Positions 1 through 10,303 of a stretch of 64,000 bases of DNA are shown here, piece after piece; position 1 is the first letter of the stretch, and the number at the start of each line of letters is the position of its first letter. Position numbers and translations under genes: made by a program. This DNA is from Limnohabitans sp. JirII-31 (GTDB lineage: Bacteria > Pseudomonadota > Gammaproteobacteria > Burkholderiales > Burkholderiaceae_C), in assembly GCF_002778315.1 (NCBI RefSeq), contig NZ_NESA01000006.1:62001-126000 (forward strand). The letters are read 5' to 3'. The notes below the pieces were generated by a model. It was given only the letters and a program-made list of their open reading frames with translations, was not told the DNA's origin and made no database searches.

Positions 1-1001
1 ATGTCGGGCAGTGTCACGTAGACCTGGCGGTCAAAGCGGCCTGGACGCAGCAAGGCAGCATCCAAAATATCGGGACGGTTGGTGGCCGCGACCACGATCA
101 CGCCGAGGTTGGTTTCGAAACCATCCATCTCCACCAGCATTTGGTTCAGGGTTTGTTCGCGTTCATCATTGCCGCCACCCAAACCTGCGCCACGTTGGCG
201 ACCTACTGCGTCGATCTCATCGATGAAGATGATGCAAGGTGCATTTTTCTTGGCGTTCTCAAACATGTCGCGCACACGGGCTGCACCGACACCAACGAAC
301 ATCTCCACAAAGTCCGAGCCTGAAATGCTGAAGAACGGCACCTTGGCTTCGCCAGCAATGCCTTTGGCCAACAAGGTTTTACCTGTACCTGGAGGCCCGA
401 CCAGCAGCAAGCCACGAGGGATACGTCCACCGAGCTTTTGGAATTTTTGCGGGTCTTTGAGGAAGTCGACCACTTCTTTGACTTCTTCTTTGGCCTCATC
501 GCAACCGGCCACGTCGGCAAAGGTCACGGTGTTGTTGTTCTCGTCGAGCATGCGCGCTTTGCTTTTGCCAAAGCTGAAGGCCCCGCCTTTACCGCCGCCT
601 TGCATTTGACGCATGAAGTACACCCACACGCCAATCAACAGCAACATGGGGCCCCAACTGACCAACAAGGTCATGAGCAAAGAGCCTTCTTCGCGCGGTT
701 TGACATCGAACTTGACACCATTGGCAATCAAGTCGCCCACCAAACCACGGTCCAGGTAAGTAGCGGTGGTGCGGATTTTTCGTTCGTCGTTGGTGACAGC
801 GACGATTTCGGTGCCCCCTTGACCTTCTTGAATGGTGGCGGTCTTGATGCGCTTAGCTCGAACTTCTTCAAGGAAGTCCGAATAGCCCATGTAGCCAGAG
901 CCAGCGCCGGGACGTGTTTCAAATTGTTTGAACACGGTGAACAGCACCAAGGCGATCACCAACCAAACAGCGACTTTTGAGAACCATTGATTGTTCAATG
1001 T
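1..1001 (-). CDS. ftsH: ATP-dependent zinc metalloprotease FtsH (N-terminal part, truncated by window edge)
   Basis: Membrane-anchored AAA+ protease that degrades misfolded and short-lived membrane and cytosolic proteins. About 333 codons are present; the rest of the AAA module and the HEXXH protease domain lie beyond the left edge. Visible in order: a first membrane segment around residues 8-20, a periplasmic stretch, a second membrane segment around 107-127, Walker A GPPGTGKT (about 201-208), Walker B IIFIDE (about 256-261) and the second region of homology ATNRPD...RPGRFDR. The start is TTG at 1001 (MNNQWFSKV), the usual FtsH N-terminus in this group, with GGAG about 6 nt upstream; no ATG fits. 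It follows rlmE on the same strand, as in the classical rlmE-ftsH pair. A possible heat-shock promoter lies in the 104-nt gap. Family identity is certain; only the C-terminal half cannot be checked. Confidence 0.96.
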
Positions 1002-1036
1002 GGGCTCCGAATAGAAAGAGAGTACGGGTCGTACTT

Positions 1037-1064
1037 AGATGCGCCCCATTTTAGGCCTTTCAAG
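1037..1064 (-). promoter_or_regulatory. Candidate sigma-32 (heat-shock) promoter of ftsH
   Basis: On the minus strand CTTGAAA (the -35, rc of 1058-1064) is followed after 13 nt by GCGCATCT (rc of 1037-1044), close to the sigma-32 consensus CTTGAAA-N13/14-CCCCATNT. A sigma-70-like TAAAAT (1048-1053) lies inside the spacer. The site is 36-63 nt upstream of the ftsH start. Heat-shock control of ftsH is known in E. coli; the site itself is an inference from sequence. Confidence 0.45.
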
Positions 1065-1105
1065 CCATCAACCCGCGTTATTTGCAGGAATCAGCCATCC
1101 CGGCG

Positions 1106-1780
1106 TCAAGGGTTTGCCACATGGCGATGTTTCAGGCCGATACCAACCAAAAAGGTTTCACTTGATTTATCACGGCTGGCTTTGGGTTTGATCGGTTTGA
1201 CTACGTGAAAAGTGTCCTTGAACAACTTGGTGAGTGGGCCGTAGCTACTGCCATGAAAGAGTTTGACCACCAAGGCGCCTTCGTCTTTCATATGGTGTTG
1301 TGCGAAATCGACCGCCAACTCCACCAGATGGGTAATACGGGCCGCGTCTGCTGACTCGATGCCGGACAAATTGGGGGCCATGTCAGACACCACCACATCG
1401 GCCAGACGACCTTGCAAGGCCTGCTCGAGCTGAACCAACATCTCAGGCTCGCGAAAGTCACCGTTCAAAAATTGAACGCCTTCTACAGGCTCCATCGGCA
1501 AAATATCCAACGCGATGATGGTGCCATTCAAGGTGCCAACCGCAGCCCCTTCGGGTGATAAGCGACGTCGCACATATTGACTCCAGGCACCAGGCGTGGA
1601 ACCCAGATCAACCACCAGATGGCCCGGCTTGATCAAGCCCAGTTGCTCGTCAATTTCTTTCAGCTTGAACGCAGCACGCGCGCGGTAGCCATCCTTCTTC
1701 GCCATCTTGACGTAAGGGTCGTTGACATGGTCGTTGAGCCATGACTTGTTGACCTTTTTGCTTTTAGTTTTAACTTTCAA
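1106..1780 (-). CDS. rlmE: 23S rRNA (uridine-2'-O)-methyltransferase RlmE
   Basis: Methylates U2552 of 23S rRNA on the assembled 50S subunit using S-adenosylmethionine. The 224-residue protein shows the SAM-binding motif [13 protein letters not shown] and the segments that carry the K-D-K-E catalytic tetrad: [28 protein letters not shown] and SSETFLVG. An ATG 36 nt further upstream (1816) gives extra residues unlike the family and overlaps yhbY. I therefore prefer TTG at 1780 ([14 protein letters not shown]), preceded by AAAGG. It sits directly upstream of ftsH on the same strand, and the two probably form a heat-shock-linked unit. It is divergent from yhbY across only 34 bp. Confidence 0.93.
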   Translation of the reverse strand: MKVKTKSKKVNKSWLNDHVNDPYVKMAKKDGYRARAAFKLKEIDEQLGLIKPGHLVVDLGSTPGAWSQYVRRRLSPEGAAVGTLNGTIIALDILPMEPVEGVQFLNGDFREPEMLVQLEQALQGRLADVVVSDMAPNLSGIESADAARITHLVELAVDFAQHHMKDEGALVVKLFHGSSYGPLTKLFKDTFHVVKPIKPKASRDKSSETFLVGIGLKHRHVANP

Positions 1781-1802
1781 TTCATACCTTTGAACGAGCG
1801 GG

Positions 1803-1809
1803 GATAATA
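1803..1809. promoter_or_regulatory. Overlapping divergent -10 elements between rlmE and yhbY
   Basis: GATAAT (1803-1808) reads toward yhbY and ends 6 nt before its ATG at 1815. TATTAT (rc of 1804-1809) reads toward rlmE. The core is flanked by GGGG and CCCC, so the short region is nearly symmetric. If used, the yhbY transcript would start at or next to its ATG (leaderless). No good -35 is visible on either side. Inference only. Confidence 0.35.
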
Positions 1810-1814
1810 CCCCC

Positions 1815-2288
1815 ATGCCCGCAATTCAACTCACCCCTGCACAACGCAAAATCCACCGCTCAGAAGCCCACCATCTCGACCCCGTCGTGATGATCGGCAA
1901 TGATGGTTTAACGCCTGCCGTCCTCAAAGAAGCCGAGATGGCGCTCAGCGCCCACGGCCTGATCAAAATTCGCGTCTTGGGCGATGACCGCGCCGCGCGC
2001 GAAGAGATGTTTGCCGCCTTGGCAGACCAACTCAATGCAGCACCGATTCAACACATTGGCAAGTTGCTGGTTCTGTGGCGCCCACAACCTGAAAAAGTCC
2101 GCGAAGTGGACGAAGATCGTTTGCCAGGCCCACGCGATGTCAAAGTGCTCAAGTACAGCAAACGTGGTGGCCAACGCCCCGAAGTCAAGATGTTGCGCGT
2201 ATTGGGCAACCAACGACTGACCTCTGGCGGTCAAGTCAAACGCGCCAAGCCGAAGAAAACATCGGTCAAAAAGCGCACGCTGGGCTAA
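1815..2288 (+). CDS. yhbY: YhbY family RNA-binding protein (CRM domain) with basic C-terminal extension
   Basis: Small RNA-binding protein of the CRM family, associated with 50S subunit assembly in E. coli. Residues about 5-95 form the CRM domain, with the family pattern [23 protein letters not shown] and GKLLVLWRP. The protein has 157 residues against roughly 97 for E. coli YhbY. The extra 60 residues are rich in Lys and Arg (ending in [16 protein letters not shown]) and probably add nucleic-acid contacts. No Shine-Dalgarno lies upstream of the ATG and a -10-like hexamer ends only 6 nt before it. It is divergent from rlmE, the usual arrangement in Burkholderiales. Confidence 0.92.
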   Translation: MPAIQLTPAQRKIHRSEAHHLDPVVMIGNDGLTPAVLKEAEMALSAHGLIKIRVLGDDRAAREEMFAALADQLNAAPIQHIGKLLVLWRPQPEKVREVDEDRLPGPRDVKVLKYSKRGGQRPEVKMLRVLGNQRLTSGGQVKRAKPKKTSVKKRTLG

Positions 2289-2309
2289 TCGGCCCGCACT
2301 CAGGCCAGC

Positions 2310-2714
2310 TCAAGCAACTGGCGATTGAGTGTCCCAGAGCACTTTCGCAGCACACAAACACTGCGCCAAATACAAAGCACTGCCCAGGTTGTGCCAAAGT
2401 TTCAAGTTGTCACGCGCCACGATGTGTGGTGCCACCGCAAACTCCAACAGCAAAGCCAGCAACACCCCGCCCAACACCCAAGGTGAGGGGGACTGTGTCA
2501 GCCCTTTTGCACGGGCTTGCCGCTGCGCCGACAGCACCAGCAACATGCCACATGCGAGAGACAGCCAGGTTTGCGCTGCAAACAGCTTGGCCGCCATAAG
2601 GCCGGCCATGGCTGGCGTGTCCAAATGCACAAACAACAAGGGCACCACCAGCAAGCCGATGGTCGTCATGCTGCCCCACCACAGCGCTGCCAAATAAATT
2701 TGCAACCGCGCCAC
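2310..2714 (-). CDS. DUF4149-type small membrane protein
   Basis: Predicted inner-membrane protein of 134 residues with about four hydrophobic segments (LAALWWGSMTTIGLLVVPLLF; AAKLFAAQTWLSLACGMLLVL; WVLGGVLLALLLEFAVA; and a weaker C-terminal one). The layout fits the DUF4149 family, whose role is unknown. The chosen GTG at 2714 lies 7 nt beyond the greA stop. Longer in-frame starts (to 2807) would overlap greA by more than 80 nt and add non-hydrophobic sequence, so they are unlikely. It is the last gene of the carA-carB-greA unit, an order common in Comamonadaceae. Family assignment is from memory of this synteny. Confidence 0.75.
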   Translation of the reverse strand: MARLQIYLAALWWGSMTTIGLLVVPLLFVHLDTPAMAGLMAAKLFAAQTWLSLACGMLLVLSAQRQARAKGLTQSPSPWVLGGVLLALLLEFAVAPHIVARDNLKLWHNLGSALYLAQCLCAAKVLWDTQSPVA

Positions 2715-2721
2715 GGGATGA

Positions 2722-3198
2722 TCAGCGGTAAGCCACCGCGACGATTTCGTAACGTTTGATACCGCCAGGCGCCTGAACTTCAGCCACGTCGCCCTCCTCC
2801 TTGCCAATCAAGGCGCGGGCAATCGGGCTGCTGATATTGATCAGACCGAGCTTCAGATCGGCTTCGTCTTCACCCACGATTTGATACGTCACGGCGTCGC
2901 CTGAGTCTTCGTCTTCCAAATCAACCGTGGCCCCAAACACCACACGACCACCCGCATCGACGGCAGCTGGATCAATGATTTGAGCGGCAGACAGCTTGCC
3001 TTCAATTTCTTGAATGCGTCCTTCGATGAAACCTTGACGGTCCTTGGCTGCGTCGTACTCAGCGTTTTCGCTCAAGTCGCCTTGAGCGCGTGCCTCAGCA
3101 ATCGCATTGATGACTGAAGGACGCTCCACAGTTTTGAGTTTGTGCAGCTCTTCTTTGAGCTTTTCGGCACCGCGCTTGGTGATAGGAATGGTGGTCAT
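2722..3198 (-). CDS. greA: Transcription elongation factor GreA
   Basis: Rescues backtracked RNA polymerase by stimulating its intrinsic transcript cleavage through the secondary channel. At 158 residues it has the family length. The N-terminal coiled coil (about 1-75, with [38 protein letters not shown]) contains the acidic tip D...E. The C-terminal FKBP-like domain includes [18 protein letters not shown]. It lies 13 nt downstream of carB and is probably cotranscribed with the carbamoyl-phosphate synthase genes. Confidence 0.97.
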   Translation of the reverse strand: MTTIPITKRGAEKLKEELHKLKTVERPSVINAIAEARAQGDLSENAEYDAAKDRQGFIEGRIQEIEGKLSAAQIIDPAAVDAGGRVVFGATVDLEDEDSGDAVTYQIVGEDEADLKLGLINISSPIARALIGKEEGDVAEVQAPGGIKRYEIVAVAYR

Positions 3199-3211
3199 AA
3201 GCTTGTGTTCT

Positions 3212-6200
3212 TTAAGCAGTCAACTGAGCGTGCATCTCTTGCACAGAAATGACATCGAGTTGGTCCATGTACTTCATCCCCTCCACCGCCGCTTCAGCAC
3301 CTGCGATGGTGGTGAAGGTGGTGACACGGTTGAGCAAGGCAGAGGTGCGAATGTGACGCGAGTCCGCAATCGCGTTGCGGCGCTCTTCGACGGTGTTGAT
3401 CACCAAGGCGATCTCATTGTTCTTGATCATGTCCACGATGTGCGGACGACCTTCGGTCACCTTGTTCACCGTGGCACAGGCGACACCCGCTGTGGTGATG
3501 GCCAAAGCAGTACCTTTGGTGGCGATCAACTCAAAACCTTGGGCGACCAGTTGACGAGCCACCTCAATGGCTCGCACCTTGTCGTTGTTTTTGACCGAAA
3601 TGAACACTTTGCCCGTGGATGAGCCGTCGGCTTGGTGTGGGCGGGGCAACTTGGTGCCAGCGCCCAATTGGCTTTTGACAAAAGCTTCGCCAAAGGTTTT
3701 GCCAACCCCCATCACTTCACCCGTGGACTTCATCTCAGGGCCCAGGATGGTGTCGACGCCAGGGAACTTGACGAACGGGAACACCGCCTCTTTGACGCTG
3801 AAATAAGGTGGCGTCACTTCATGAAGAATGCCTTGCGAGGCCAGTGTCTGACCGGCCATGCAACGCGCAGCCACTTTGGCCAGCTGAATGCCTGTGGCCT
3901 TGGACACGTAGGGCACCGTGCGTGAAGCGCGTGGATTGACTTCCAACACATAGATCACGTCTTTGCCATCCACATGCTGAATGGCGAACTGAACGTTCAT
4001 CAAGCCCACCACGTTCAAGGCACCGGCCATGGCGGCAGATTGACGCTTGAGTTCGTTCACGGTCTCTGCAGACAGCGAGTACGGTGGCAACGAGCAAGCC
4101 GAGTCACCACTGTGCACGCCAGCTTGTTCGATGTGCTCCATCACGCCACCGATGAATGTTTTGCCTTCTGGATCACGTAGGCAGTCCACATCACACTCGA
4201 TGGCATCGTTCAAAAAGCGATCTAACAACACCGGTGAATCGTGGCTCACTTTGACGGCTTCGCGCATGTAGCGCTCCAAGTCGCGTTGCTCGTGCACGAT
4301 CTCCATGGCGCGTCCACCCAGCACATAACTGGGACGCACCACCAGGGGATAGCCCAAGGCAGCCGCTTTTTCCAAAGCTTCGGGTTCGGTGCGTGCGGTG
4401 GCGTTGGGCGGTTGACGCAGCCCCAGCTCTTGCAACAGGTGCTGGAAGCGCTCGCGGTCTTCGGCTGCGTCGATCATGTCTGGGCTGGTGCCAATGATGG
4501 GCACGCCTGCCGCCTCAAGACCCAGGGCCAGTTTCAAGGGGGTTTGGCCACCGTACTGAACAATCACACCGGTAGGCTTTTCTTTGTCCACAATCTCCAA
4601 CACGTCTTCCAGTGTCAAAGGCTCGAAATACAGACGGTCCGACGTGTCGTAGTCGGTCGACACCGTTTCTGGGTTGCAGTTGACCATGATGGTTTCGTAG
4701 CCGTCTTCGCGCATGGCGAGTGCGGCATGGACGCAGCAATAATCAAACTCAATGCCTTGACCAATGCGGTTGGGGCCTCCGCCCAACACCATGATCTTCT
4801 TGTTCTGTGTCGGCTCAGCCTCGCACTCGCCGTCTCCGTTGCCTTCGTAGCTGGAGTACATGTAGGCGGTATCGGTGGAGAACTCTGCGGCGCAGGTGTC
4901 CACGCGTTTGTAGACAGGGCGCACATTCAAGGCATGACGCTTGGCGCGCACCACATGCTCAGTGGTTTTGAGCAGCTTGGCCAAACGACGGTCGGAAAAG
5001 CCTTTTTTCTTCAAGGCGCGCAACTCGTCAGCGGTGATGGCATCCAGCGTCGTAGTTTCGAGTTCCAACTCAATTTTCACGATCTCTTCGATTTGCACCA
5101 AGAACCAGCGGTCAATTTTGGTCAACTCAAACACCTCGTCGACGCTCAGGCCCTGGGCGAACGCGTCGCCCACATACCAAATGCGCTCAGGGCCGGGCTC
5201 ACCCAGCTCTTTTTCAAGCACTTCGCGGTCTTGGGTCTTTTCGTTCATCCCGTCCACGCCAACCTCCAAGCCGCGCAGGGCTTTTTGGAACGACTCTTGG
5301 AAGGTACGGCCCATGGCCATGACTTCGCCCACCGATTTCATCTGGGTGGTCAAGCGGCTGTCGGCTGTGGGAAATTTTTCAAAGGCAAAACGTGGGATTT
5401 TGGTGACCACGTAGTCAATGCTGGGCTCAAAGCTCGCGGGCGTAGCACCACCGGTGATTTCGTTGCGCAACTCATCAAGCGTGTAACCCACGGCCAACTT
5501 GGCCGCTACCTTGGCAATCGGAAAGCCCGTGGCCTTGGACGCCAAAGCAGATGAACGCGACACGCGCGGGTTCATCTCAATCACCACCATGCGACCATCT
5601 TTGGGATTGATGGAGAACTGCACGTTCGAGCCCCCCGTGTCCACACCAATTTCACGCAACACAGCCAACGAGGCGTTGCGCATGATTTGGTATTCCTTGT
5701 CGGTCAAGGTTTGGGCCGGAGCCACGGTGATCGAGTCACCGGTGTGCACCCCCATGGGATCCAAGTTCTCGATCGAGCAAATGATGATGCAGTTGTCCGC
5801 TTTGTCGCGCACCACTTCCATCTCGTACTCTTTCCACCCCAGCAGCGACTCTTCAATCAACAACTCATTGGTAGGCGAAGCTTCCAGGCCACGCTTGCAG
5901 ATGACCTCGAACTCTTCCGGGTTGTAGGCAATGCCACCACCGGTGCCACCCAAGGTGAAGCTGGGACGAATCACGGTAGGAAAGCCCACCTGCCGTTGCA
6001 CATCCCAAGCTTCTTCCATGCTGTGGGCAATGCCAGAACGTGCTGAGCCCAGACCAATTTTGGTCATGGCATCTTTGAACTTCAAGCGGTCTTCCGCTTT
6101 GTCAATCGCCTCGGGTGTGGCACCGATCAATTCCACTTTGTATTTATCAAGCACCCCGTGGTGCCACAAATCCAAAGCGCAGTTCAAAGCGGTCTGCCCA

Positions 6201-6472
6201 CCCATGGTGGGCAAGATAGCGTCTGGACGCTCTTTGGCAATGATTTTTTCAACCGTTTGCCAGGTGATGGGCTCGATGTACGTGACGTCTGCCGTGGCGG
6301 GGTCAGTCATGATCGTGGCGGGATTGCTGTTGATCAAAATGACTTTGTATCCCTCTTCACGCAAGGCTTTGCAAGCCTGCACACCAGAGTAGTCAAATTC
6401 ACACGCCTGCCCAATGATGATGGGGCCAGCGCCAATGATGAGGATGCTTTTTAGGTCGGTGCGCTTAGGCAT
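3212..6472 (-). CDS. carB: Carbamoyl-phosphate synthase large subunit
   Basis: Makes carbamoyl phosphate from bicarbonate, ATP and glutamine-derived ammonia for arginine and pyrimidine synthesis. The 1086-residue chain shows the expected duplicated architecture: a first ATP-grasp half starting [19 protein letters not shown], an oligomerisation region, a second half starting [19 protein letters not shown], and a C-terminal methylglyoxal-synthase-like allosteric domain (from about residue 945, [11 protein letters not shown]). Its ATG follows the carA stop with no gap (6472/6473), so translation is probably coupled to carA. Length and motifs are complete. Confidence 0.98.
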   Translation of the reverse strand: MPKRTDLKSILIIGAGPIIIGQACEFDYSGVQACKALREEGYKVILINSNPATIMTDPATADVTYIEPITWQTVEKIIAKERPDAILPTMGGQTALNCALDLWHHGVLDKYKVELIGATPEAIDKAEDRLKFKDAMTKIGLGSARSGIAHSMEEAWDVQRQVGFPTVIRPSFTLGGTGGGIAYNPEEFEVICKRGLEASPTNELLIEESLLGWKEYEMEVVRDKADNCIIICSIENLDPMGVHTGDSITVAPAQTLTDKEYQIMRNASLAVLREIGVDTGGSNVQFSINPKDGRMVVIEMNPRVSRSSALASKATGFPIAKVAAKLAVGYTLDELRNEITGGATPASFEPSIDYVVTKIPRFAFEKFPTADSRLTTQMKSVGEVMAMGRTFQESFQKALRGLEVGVDGMNEKTQDREVLEKELGEPGPERIWYVGDAFAQGLSVDEVFELTKIDRWFLVQIEEIVKIELELETTTLDAITADELRALKKKGFSDRRLAKLLKTTEHVVRAKRHALNVRPVYKRVDTCAAEFSTDTAYMYSSYEGNGDGECEAEPTQNKKIMVLGGGPNRIGQGIEFDYCCVHAALAMREDGYETIMVNCNPETVSTDYDTSDRLYFEPLTLEDVLEIVDKEKPTGVIVQYGGQTPLKLALGLEAAGVPIIGTSPDMIDAAEDRERFQHLLQELGLRQPPNATARTEPEALEKAAALGYPLVVRPSYVLGGRAMEIVHEQRDLERYMREAVKVSHDSPVLLDRFLNDAIECDVDCLRDPEGKTFIGGVMEHIEQAGVHSGDSACSLPPYSLSAETVNELKRQSAAMAGALNVVGLMNVQFAIQHVDGKDVIYVLEVNPRASRTVPYVSKATGIQLAKVAARCMAGQTLASQGILHEVTPPYFSVKEAVFPFVKFPGVDTILGPEMKSTGEVMGVGKTFGEAFVKSQLGAGTKLPRPHQADGSSTGKVFISVKNNDKVRAIEVARQLVAQGFELIATKGTALAITTAGVACATVNKVTEGRPHIVDMIKNNEIALVINTVEERRNAIADSRHIRTSALLNRVTTFTTIAGAEAAVEGMKYMDQLDVISVQEMHAQLTA

Positions 6473-7636
6473 TTATTTTTTCTCCATCAAGTTGATGAAG
6501 CGGTCGAAAAGATAGGTGATGTCATGAGGACCAGGCGATGCCTCGGGGTGTCCCTGAAAACAAAACGCGGGTTTGTCTGTGCGGGCCAAGCCCTGCAAGG
6601 TGCCGTCAAACAAGGACACGTGGGTGGCTCGTAAATTGGCAGGCAATGTTTTTTCATCCACCGCAAAACCGTGGTTTTGGCTGGTGATCGACACGCGGCC
6701 ACTGTCAAGGTCTTTGACCGGGTGGTTGGCACCGTGGTGTCCAAATTTCATCTTGAAGGTTTTGGCACCGCTGGCCAAGGCCATGATTTGATGACCCAAA
6801 CAGATACCAAAAGTCGGGATACCTGTTTCAATCAACTCGGCCGTAGCGGCAATGGCGTAGTCGCACGGCTGCGGGTCGCCGGGACCGTTGGACAAAAAGA
6901 TCCCATCCGGCTGGTGTTTGAGCACTTCGGCTGCCGAAGTTTTGGCGGGCACCACGGTCACTTTGCAACCGCGCTCGGCCAACATACGCAAGATATTTTT
7001 CTTGACGCCAAAGTCGTACGCCACGACGTGAAACTTAGGCGTGGTTTGTTCGCCATAACCCTTGCCCAGCGCCCATTCGGTTTGCGTCCAGGCATAGGGC
7101 GCGGTCACGGTGACTTGTTGTGCCAAATCGAGACCGGCCATGCTGGGTGCCCCTTGGGCGGCGACAATGGCTTGTTCTTTCAGCGCTTGGCTGACTTGCT
7201 GACCTGGCGCCAGGGCCAAGATCGCACCGTTTTGCGCCCCTTTGGTACGCAAGATGCGTGTCAATTGACGGGTATCGATATTGGCAATCGCCACCGTGCC
7301 ACTCTCGGTCAGATAAGCCGACAAGGTTTGATGTGATCGAAAGTTGCTGGCCACCAAAGGAAGGTCTTTGATGATCAGGCCAGCAGCATGGACTTTGTCA
7401 GCTTCGATGTCTTCCACGTTGACGCCATAGTTGCCAATGTGCGGGTACGTCAAGGTGACGATCTGCTGGCAATAGCTGGGGTCGGTCAGAATTTCTTGGT
7501 AGCCGGTGAGCGATGTATTGAACACCACCTCGCCTACGGTGGAGCCAGAGGCTCCAATCGAATTGCCGATAAAGACCGTGCCGTCTGCAAGCGCCAAGAT
7601 GGCGGGCGGGAAGGTTCCCTGAAGAGACAAAAGCAC
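6473..7636 (-). CDS. carA: Carbamoyl-phosphate synthase small (glutaminase) subunit
   Basis: Glutamine amidotransferase subunit that delivers ammonia to CarB. It has 387 residues: an N-terminal CPSase small domain ([26 protein letters not shown]) and a C-terminal class-I GATase with the nucleophile in GICLGHQ and the His/Glu pair in [12 protein letters not shown]. The start is GTG at 7636, with GGAG about 7 nt upstream. It is first in a carA-carB-greA-DUF4149 unit, separated from the upstream methyltransferase by 158 nt that hold a TATAAT element. Confidence 0.97.
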   Translation of the reverse strand: MLLSLQGTFPPAILALADGTVFIGNSIGASGSTVGEVVFNTSLTGYQEILTDPSYCQQIVTLTYPHIGNYGVNVEDIEADKVHAAGLIIKDLPLVASNFRSHQTLSAYLTESGTVAIANIDTRQLTRILRTKGAQNGAILALAPGQQVSQALKEQAIVAAQGAPSMAGLDLAQQVTVTAPYAWTQTEWALGKGYGEQTTPKFHVVAYDFGVKKNILRMLAERGCKVTVVPAKTSAAEVLKHQPDGIFLSNGPGDPQPCDYAIAATAELIETGIPTFGICLGHQIMALASGAKTFKMKFGHHGANHPVKDLDSGRVSITSQNHGFAVDEKTLPANLRATHVSLFDGTLQGLARTDKPAFCFQGHPEASPGPHDITYLFDRFINLMEKK

Positions 7637-7763
7637 TGGGTTCTCCGGAGTAGTTCGGGTACGCCTCAGCGCTTACAAGAGAACGGGTCTCTTTTTGGCT
7701 GCTTGTTCGAGGAATGGGCCTTGGTTGAGCTGGGGCGTACAGGTTGATGCGGGAAAGCCTCTC

Positions 7764-7769
7764 ATTATA
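7764..7769 (-). promoter_or_regulatory. Candidate -10 element of the carAB promoter
   Basis: A perfect TATAAT on the minus strand lies in the 158-nt gap upstream of carA and would give a leader of about 120 nt. No convincing -35 at 16-18 bp is visible (GTGACG is 23 bp away). The leader contains an AAGAGA/TCTCTT hairpin near 7676-7692, but I see no arginine or pyrimidine operator I can name. Confidence 0.45.
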
Positions 7770-7794
7770 TCCGAGGCACTCGTTTACCCTTGCG

Positions 7795-8571
7795 TCACGT
7801 CACACGACAAGTGGCACTGGCGTGCAAACAAATCGCGGCAGCAGCGGCCACATTCAATGACTCTTCGCCACCGGGTTGCGCAATACGCACCGACAATGCC
7901 GCATGGTCGGCGAGCTGAGGTGAAACGCCCTGCCCCTCATGCCCCATCAGCCAGGCGCACGGCATGGGCAATGCCTGCTGAGCGAGCAACTGGTGCAGGA
8001 ATGGGCCTTGGTGCGAACTGGTGGCCACCCAAGGCATGTCCAGTGCGTCCAACGCCGAAGGCTCCAGGCCCTCCACCAAATGCAAACCAAAATGCGCGCC
8101 CATGCCAGCGCGTAAGACTTTAGGAGACCACAGGGCAGCAGCACCTTTGATGGCCAACACCTGGCCAAAACCAAAGGCGGACGCGCTGCGCAAAATTGAG
8201 CCAACGTTGCCCGCGTCTTGCACCCGATCCAGCACCACGGTGGGGGTGTGACGCAAGATGTCGGGTGCCACTGGCACCGTCATCACAAACCCCATCCGCG
8301 CGGGGGATTCGAGTCCACTCACCTCGGCAAACAGGGCATCGGGCAACACCGTGTTGCGGGGGGCAGCCTCGGTCCAGTCGCGCGGAGCGATGTCCCATTG
8401 CGATTGTGCAAACACGGCATGCTCAGGCCGAACACCACGTGCCAACGCCGCACGACACAGGTGGTCGCCTTCCAACCAAACACGACCGAGTTTGCGATAG
8501 GCCGTGCTGTCTTGCGACAGGCGACGCAGCTCTTTGACCAAGGGGTTGTCACGCGAAGTAATCACGTTCAT
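7795..8571 (-). CDS. TrmH/SpoU-family rRNA methyltransferase
   Basis: SPOUT-class 2'-O-ribose RNA methyltransferase of 258 residues. The N-terminal substrate-binding region starts [18 protein letters not shown] and contains [13 protein letters not shown]. The catalytic knot has the motifs [20 protein letters not shown] (motif 1), MGHEGQGVS (motif 2) and [14 protein letters not shown] (motif 3). The target nucleotide cannot be read from sequence, so I give no rlmB-type symbol. It overlaps rnhB by 4 nt (8568-8571), so it closes the long lpx/rnhB operon. Confidence 0.9.
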   Translation of the reverse strand: MNVITSRDNPLVKELRRLSQDSTAYRKLGRVWLEGDHLCRAALARGVRPEHAVFAQSQWDIAPRDWTEAAPRNTVLPDALFAEVSGLESPARMGFVMTVPVAPDILRHTPTVVLDRVQDAGNVGSILRSASAFGFGQVLAIKGAAALWSPKVLRAGMGAHFGLHLVEGLEPSALDALDMPWVATSSHQGPFLHQLLAQQALPMPCAWLMGHEGQGVSPQLADHAALSVRIAQPGGEESLNVAAAAAICLHASATCRVT

Positions 8572-9185
8572 CGCAGCACCTCGGCAACGGGTGAAAAACT
8601 GTGACGATGCCAGGGCGTGGCCCCATGGGTACGCAAAGCCTGCAAATGTGCTTCGGTGCCGTATCCCTTGTGACGGTCAAAGCCGTACTCTGGGTATTGA
8701 GCATGCAATTGCAGACACCAGCGGTCACGGTGTACCTTGGCCAAGATGGATGCGGCAGAAATGGCGGGTACCTTGCTGTCGCCTTTGACAATGGCTTCGG
8801 CCAACACATCGAGGACAGGTAGACGGTTGCCATCCACCAACACTTTGTGCGGCTTGAGGCGCAACCCTTCTACCGCCCGACGCATCGCGAGAAGGGTGGC
8901 ATTCAAAATATTCAGACTGTCAATTTCCTCCACCGAGGCCTCAGCAATCGAACAACACAGAGCTTTGGCACGGATCTCCTCATACAAACGCTCGCGCTTC
9001 AAGGCCGTGAGTTTTTTGGAGTCCGCCAAGCCCACGATTGGGTTCAAGTCATCCAAGATGACGGCAGCGGCCACGACGGGCCCAGCCAAAGGACCTCGCC
9101 CAGCCTCATCCACGCCGGCAATCAGACCCGGGGCATCCCAGACCAGCGAAGCCTGTTCAGCGCGCAAGAATTTTTTGGATCGCAT
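8568..9185 (-). CDS. rnhB: Ribonuclease HII
   Basis: Cleaves the RNA strand of RNA-DNA hybrids and starts ribonucleotide excision from DNA. At 205 residues it has the usual length. The metal-binding site begins in [20 protein letters not shown], with further conserved stretches [21 protein letters not shown] and [11 protein letters not shown] chose the ATG at 9185 ([11 protein letters not shown]), which overlaps the lpxB end by 29 nt. The longer version from 9236 would overlap by 80 nt and adds unconserved residues. It sits between lpxB and the methyltransferase in the lipid A cluster. Confidence 0.95.
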   Translation of the reverse strand: MRSKKFLRAEQASLVWDAPGLIAGVDEAGRGPLAGPVVAAAVILDDLNPIVGLADSKKLTALKRERLYEEIRAKALCCSIAEASVEEIDSLNILNATLLAMRRAVEGLRLKPHKVLVDGNRLPVLDVLAEAIVKGDSKVPAISAASILAKVHRDRWCLQLHAQYPEYGFDRHKGYGTEAHLQALRTHGATPWHRHSFSPVAEVLR

Positions 9186-10299
9186 GGGCAGCCAATGCAG
9201 GGGTGTCACAGCGCAAACTGTCATGCAGTGCGGCAAAACGTTGTTGAACGGCGGTCATGGCGGCGGGTTGTGCCAGCCACTGCAATACCTCATGCGCCAT
9301 GGCGTCCGGGGTGGCAGCGTCTTGCAACAACTCAGGCACCACAAACTCCTGGCACAAGATATTGGGCAGACCCACCCAGGGTTGGAGTTTTTTACGACGC
9401 ATGATTTGCCAACTGATCCAGTTCATGTTGTAAGCGATGACCATCGGACGTTTGAAAAGCGCGGCTTCCAGCGTGGCGGTACCACTGGCAATCAGTGTCA
9501 CATCGCAAGCGGCCAGAGCAGTGTGCGATTGTCCGGTCAACACCGTCAGCCCAGGCACGCCACCTACCTCGCGAACCAGCGCATCGATGCGGGCACGTAA
9601 CGCAGACATGGCGGGCAAGACAAAGATCAGCCCAGGCTGTTGCTGGGCCATGCGCTGCGCCGCTTGTAAAAAACGACGTGCCAAATATTCAATTTCAGAA
9701 TGTCGACTGCCAGGCAATAACGCAACCACAGTCGCGTCTTGTGGCAAGCCCAGTGCAACACGTGCCGCAGCACGGTCAACATGTTCAGGAATCGTTTGTG
9801 CCAGTGGATGCCCCACGTAGGTGGCAGCAATGCCGTGCGCTTCGAGCAAGGCTTTTTCAAACGGAAAGATGCACAGCACATGGTCTACGCTGCGTCGAAT
9901 TTTGTCGACTCTGTCAGCACGCCAAGCCCAAATAGAAGGACACACAAAATGCACTGTCGGAATGCCGCTCGCCTTCAGATCATGCTCTAAGTCAAGATTG
10001 AAGTCTGGCGCATCCACACCAATGAAGGCGCTGGGTGGTTGGGCCAACAAACGCGCTTTGAGCTGCTGACGAATACCCACAATTTCACGGTAGTGCCGCA
10101 GCACTTCCACATAGCCACGCACAGCTAATTTTTCGTAGGGCCACCAAGCTTCAAACCCTTGCTGCGCCATGCGCGGCCCCCCAATGCCGGTGCTTCGCAT
10201 CTCGGGCCATGTTTGGTGCATTCCCTGCAGCAACAGGCCTGCGAGCAAATCACCCGAGGCCTCGCCAGCGACAAGCGAGAAGGTCACAAGTGCCGACAT
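9157..10299 (-). CDS. lpxB: Lipid-A-disaccharide synthase
   Basis: Peripheral inner-membrane glycosyltransferase (GT19) that joins UDP-2,3-diacylglucosamine and lipid X into the lipid A disaccharide. From the ATG at 10299 ([18 protein letters not shown]) it has 380 residues, the family length. Hallmarks are [56 protein letters not shown] and the C-terminal [13 protein letters not shown] with MVIAYNMN. The ATG lies 4 nt beyond the lpxA stop; an earlier TTG at 10320 would overlap lpxA. Confidence 0.96.
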   Translation of the reverse strand: MSALVTFSLVAGEASGDLLAGLLLQGMHQTWPEMRSTGIGGPRMAQQGFEAWWPYEKLAVRGYVEVLRHYREIVGIRQQLKARLLAQPPSAFIGVDAPDFNLDLEHDLKASGIPTVHFVCPSIWAWRADRVDKIRRSVDHVLCIFPFEKALLEAHGIAATYVGHPLAQTIPEHVDRAAARVALGLPQDATVVALLPGSRHSEIEYLARRFLQAAQRMAQQQPGLIFVLPAMSALRARIDALVREVGGVPGLTVLTGQSHTALAACDVTLIASGTATLEAALFKRPMVIAYNMNWISWQIMRRKKLQPWVGLPNILCQEFVVPELLQDAATPDAMAHEVLQWLAQPAAMTAVQQRFAALHDSLRCDTPALAAHAIQKILAR

Positions 10300-10303
10300 A
10301 GGC

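Noticed and set aside
4241-5554. 437-codon plus-strand ORF opposite carB
   Set aside because: Shadow of the conserved carB coding frame; its sequence is compositionally odd (very His/Gln/Phe-rich) and resembles no protein, with no ribosome site.
7676-7693. Hairpin AAGAGA/TCTCTT followed by T on the plus strand
   Set aside because: No plus-strand gene precedes it; on the carA strand it lacks a T run, so I do not call it a terminator.
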